64,000 nt of DNA from Cupriavidus sp. 2SB (lineage in GTDB: Bacteria > Pseudomonadota > Gammaproteobacteria > Burkholderiales > Burkholderiaceae), in the NCBI RefSeq assembly GCF_005503625.1, contig NZ_SCMX01000016.1:1-64000 (forward strand). Direction: 5' to 3'. The position numbers and the translations under genes are program-made. Under the pieces are notes generated by a model. It ran no database searches. It had not been told where the DNA came from and was given only the letters and a program-made list of their open reading frames with translations. Positions 62,298 through 64,000 of the stretch are shown in pieces (the first letter of the stretch is position 1; each line of letters starts with the position of its first letter).

Positions 62298-62764
62298 TGT
62301 CCTTCTCCCATGCGAAGGGGTAGTTCAGATGACTCGGTATCGGCGCGCCGGAACACGTAGCGCTTGTCGAGCTGATACTTGGTGTAGTAGCCCAGCGTCA
62401 GACCCAGTACGCCGCCCAGGTAGCGCATGGCGAGCGTGCCGAACACGTAGTCGAAACCGAATTCGAACGCCCAGAAAATGGCAGTGGTGGCCAGCCCCAT
62501 GACGGTGTAGAGCACGAATGTGCGTGCGTCGTGCGCGGCGTTGTCGGCCTGGAAATCGAAGATGTAGCGCTTGTCGAGTACGTACTTGACCACCAGCCCC
62601 ACGGCAGTGCCCACGGCCACGGACAGCAGCGCTGCGTAGTCGCCGTCGTACACCTGAAGGAAGGCGTCCTGCGCACCGATGTTCACGACGATAGCGATGG
62701 CGGCCAGCACCGCATACGTGGTGGCGATGCGCGCGCCGCTGGGTTCCAGGGTGGTCTCGTTCAT
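62294..62764 (-). CDS. GtrA-family membrane protein
   Basis: A 156-aa protein with four hydrophobic helices and the GtrA signature VGLVVKYVLDKRYIFDF, plus a second repeat ending TKYQLDKRYVFRR. GtrA proteins help move lipid-linked sugars across the inner membrane. The ATG at 62764 overlaps the stop of the upstream gene, and the stop overlaps the HAD-UbiA start, so the operon is tightly coupled. It is the likely flippase for the polyprenyl-phosphate pentose. Confidence 0.88.
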   Translation of the reverse strand: MNETTLEPSGARIATTYAVLAAIAIVVNIGAQDAFLQVYDGDYAALLSVAVGTAVGLVVKYVLDKRYIFDFQADNAAHDARTFVLYTVMGLATTAIFWAFEFGFDYVFGTLAMRYLGGVLGLTLGYYTKYQLDKRYVFRRADTESSELPLRMGEGQ

Positions 62765-64000
62765 GGTGTCAGCGGCTGCCATGCGGTGAGGCCCGCCACG
62801 CTGTTCACGTTGCGGTACGTGGTGATCTCGAACTGGTATTCGGGATAGCGCGCGTCAAGCCGCTGCTTGATGCGGAAGAACCCGTCGCGGCCATACTGGC
62901 GCGGTGTGCCTTCGGCGGTGCCAAGCGTGCCGAGCTGAGTGACCATGCGCGCGTACTCATCGTCGCCAAGGTGCCCCGCAAAACTGCGCACCACCACCAC
63001 GCAGCGGTGCGGCGCATCGAGCGTGGCTGCCGGCAGGTGTTGGCGCGAAAACGGCCCCAGTTGCACAAAGCCCGCATGATCCACATGCCAGCTCAGCGCC
63101 GGATCGTGCGCCACGATGACCAGGTCGTCATTGCAGGCGTCACGTTCGCGCGCGAGATCGGCCAGCACCGGCCCGATGCGCAGGTCCCAACTGTTCTTGG
63201 TGGTGTCCTGATGCGTCGCCACGTTGTAGACGCCCCAGAGATTGGCCACGGCCAGCAGCGCAAAACTCCACAGGAACGCGCGCATGCGGCGCTGCGGCAC
63301 GTCCAGCGTGGCCAGCCATAGCGCCTGCCATGGCGAGATGATCACGAGGTTGCGCCATTTGCCGGCGATGCCGAGCGCGATGGTCGCTACCGCGCCGATG
63401 CCGTAGGCATGCAGGTATCGGTCGCGCAGGTTCGCCGGGTTGCCCAGCACCGCGAAGATCACCATGCCCGCCAGGCCCAGCGCCGACAGCACGGCGGGCA
63501 CTGATATCGGGAACACGCCCTGATTGGACACCTGTGCGATGGCAAAGCCCATGAAGTTGCTGGCCATCGACGTGACCTGCGAATCCTTCGACAGCAGATG
63601 GACGGTCAGGAACACATGGAACTGGTAGGCATAGAGCAGGGCGCCGATCAGCCCGCCCCAGAAGATGCCCGAGAGTTTCTGTCGCACCGTTTGCTGCGAG
63701 CCCGCCCAGTAGAGCAGCAACACCGGCAGCGCCACGACAAACACCGCATAGCCGATGTAGCCGAGCACCACCAGTCCGCCGAAACACTTGGCCCAGTAGC
63801 GCCAGCCATCGCGGCGCGGCGTGATGCTGAGCCAGATCAGCACAGGTACGAAGTAGGCGTACCACCGCAACCCCGTGCACCACATCAGGATGGCGGGGTT
63901 CAGGCACAGCAGCACGAAGAGCAGCCCCGCCGCGCGCTCGCCGTGGCGCTGACGGATAGCCTCGGTGGCGTAGACCAGCGACGCCACAGTCAGCAAAGCC
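62761..64000 (-). CDS. Polytopic membrane protein, GT-C-like glycosyltransferase (partial)
   Basis: At least 411 residues; the start lies beyond the right edge. About eight hydrophobic helices are visible in the first 270 residues seen, such as GLLFVLLCLNPAILMWCTGLRWYA and YIGYAVFVVALPVLLLYW, followed by a soluble C-terminal domain of about 150 residues. This layout suits a GT-C transferase, which takes sugars from a lipid-phosphate donor. In this operon the donor would be a polyprenylphosphoryl-arabinose, and the acceptor is unknown. The identification rests on topology and context. Confidence 0.65.
   Translation of the reverse strand, partial: ALLTVASLVYATEAIRQRHGERAAGLLFVLLCLNPAILMWCTGLRWYAYFVPVLIWLSITPRRDGWRYWAKCFGGLVVLGYIGYAVFVVALPVLLLYWAGSQQTVRQKLSGIFWGGLIGALLYAYQFHVFLTVHLLSKDSQVTSMASNFMGFAIAQVSNQGVFPISVPAVLSALGLAGMVIFAVLGNPANLRDRYLHAYGIGAVATIALGIAGKWRNLVIISPWQALWLATLDVPQRRMRAFLWSFALLAVANLWGVYNVATHQDTTKNSWDLRIGPVLADLARERDACNDDLVIVAHDPALSWHVDHAGFVQLGPFSRQHLPAATLDAPHRCVVVVRSFAGHLGDDEYARMVTQLGTLGTAEGTPRQYGRDGFFRIKQRLDARYPEYQFEITTYRNVNSVAGLTAWQPLTP

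Overview
The window is high-GC beta-proteobacterial chromosome, most likely a Cupriavidus/Ralstonia-type member of the Burkholderiales. This is judged from codon bias, from a TagK/TagJ-type T6SS locus, from a YTDGA-repeat exported protein and from dense operons with ATGA start/stop overlaps. I recognise no rRNA or tRNA gene, CRISPR array, transposase or prophage.

Layout, left to right. (1) 144-1727 is a lipoprotein of the phospholipase D/cardiolipin synthase family. (2) 1806-9163, minus strand, is a compact phosphonate operon: a PEP mutase fused to a nucleotidyltransferase, phosphonopyruvate decarboxylase, AEP transaminase, a second nucleotidyltransferase, a flippase-like membrane protein, a 2OG-Fe(II) oxygenase and a CDP-alcohol phosphotransferase. 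Read together, they suggest synthesis, CMP activation and lipid attachment of 2-aminoethylphosphonate, perhaps hydroxylated. (3) 9481-16039 holds a DUF1254 exported protein, a TetR regulator, an ArsR+SRPBCC pair, a small repeat protein, and a FUSC efflux protein divergent from a LysR regulator with a clear operator-like palindrome. (4) 16212-22759 is a MacAB-like four-gene ABC exporter, then a GlcD-like FAD dehydrogenase with its FadR-type regulator. (5) 23066-28476 has a small Cys-rich lipoprotein, an orphan AAA ATPase, two VOC proteins, a Na/Pi cotransporter and an AmpC-type beta-lactamase.

(6) 28506-57810 is a type VI secretion locus built as two divergent arms around an AT-rich intergenic region at 39422-40022. 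The left arm is tagK, tagJ/impE, a 61-aa ORF, tssF, tssG, tssA, vgrG, a DUF4123 adaptor, an unknown ORF with a probable frameshift, and a beta-helix lipoprotein. The right arm is tssB, tssC, hcp, vgrG, a VRR-NUC-like nuclease effector with C-terminal membrane helices, two tandem DUF3396 immunity paralogues, PAAR, tssJ, tssK, tssL with an OmpA domain, tssM, and a second TssL/OmpA-like protein. tssE and tssH (clpV) are not in the window.

(7) 57852-58394 is a cupin protein. (8) 58805-63996, minus strand and running off the right edge, is a translationally coupled operon that resembles the mycobacterial decaprenylphosphoryl-arabinose pathway: DprE2-like reductase, DprE1-like oxidase, a HAD-UbiA fusion, GtrA and a polytopic GT-C-like protein. 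It probably makes and uses a lipid-linked pentofuranose in a Gram-negative. A REP-like hairpin family occurs at three intergenic places (1743, 16062 and 22835).
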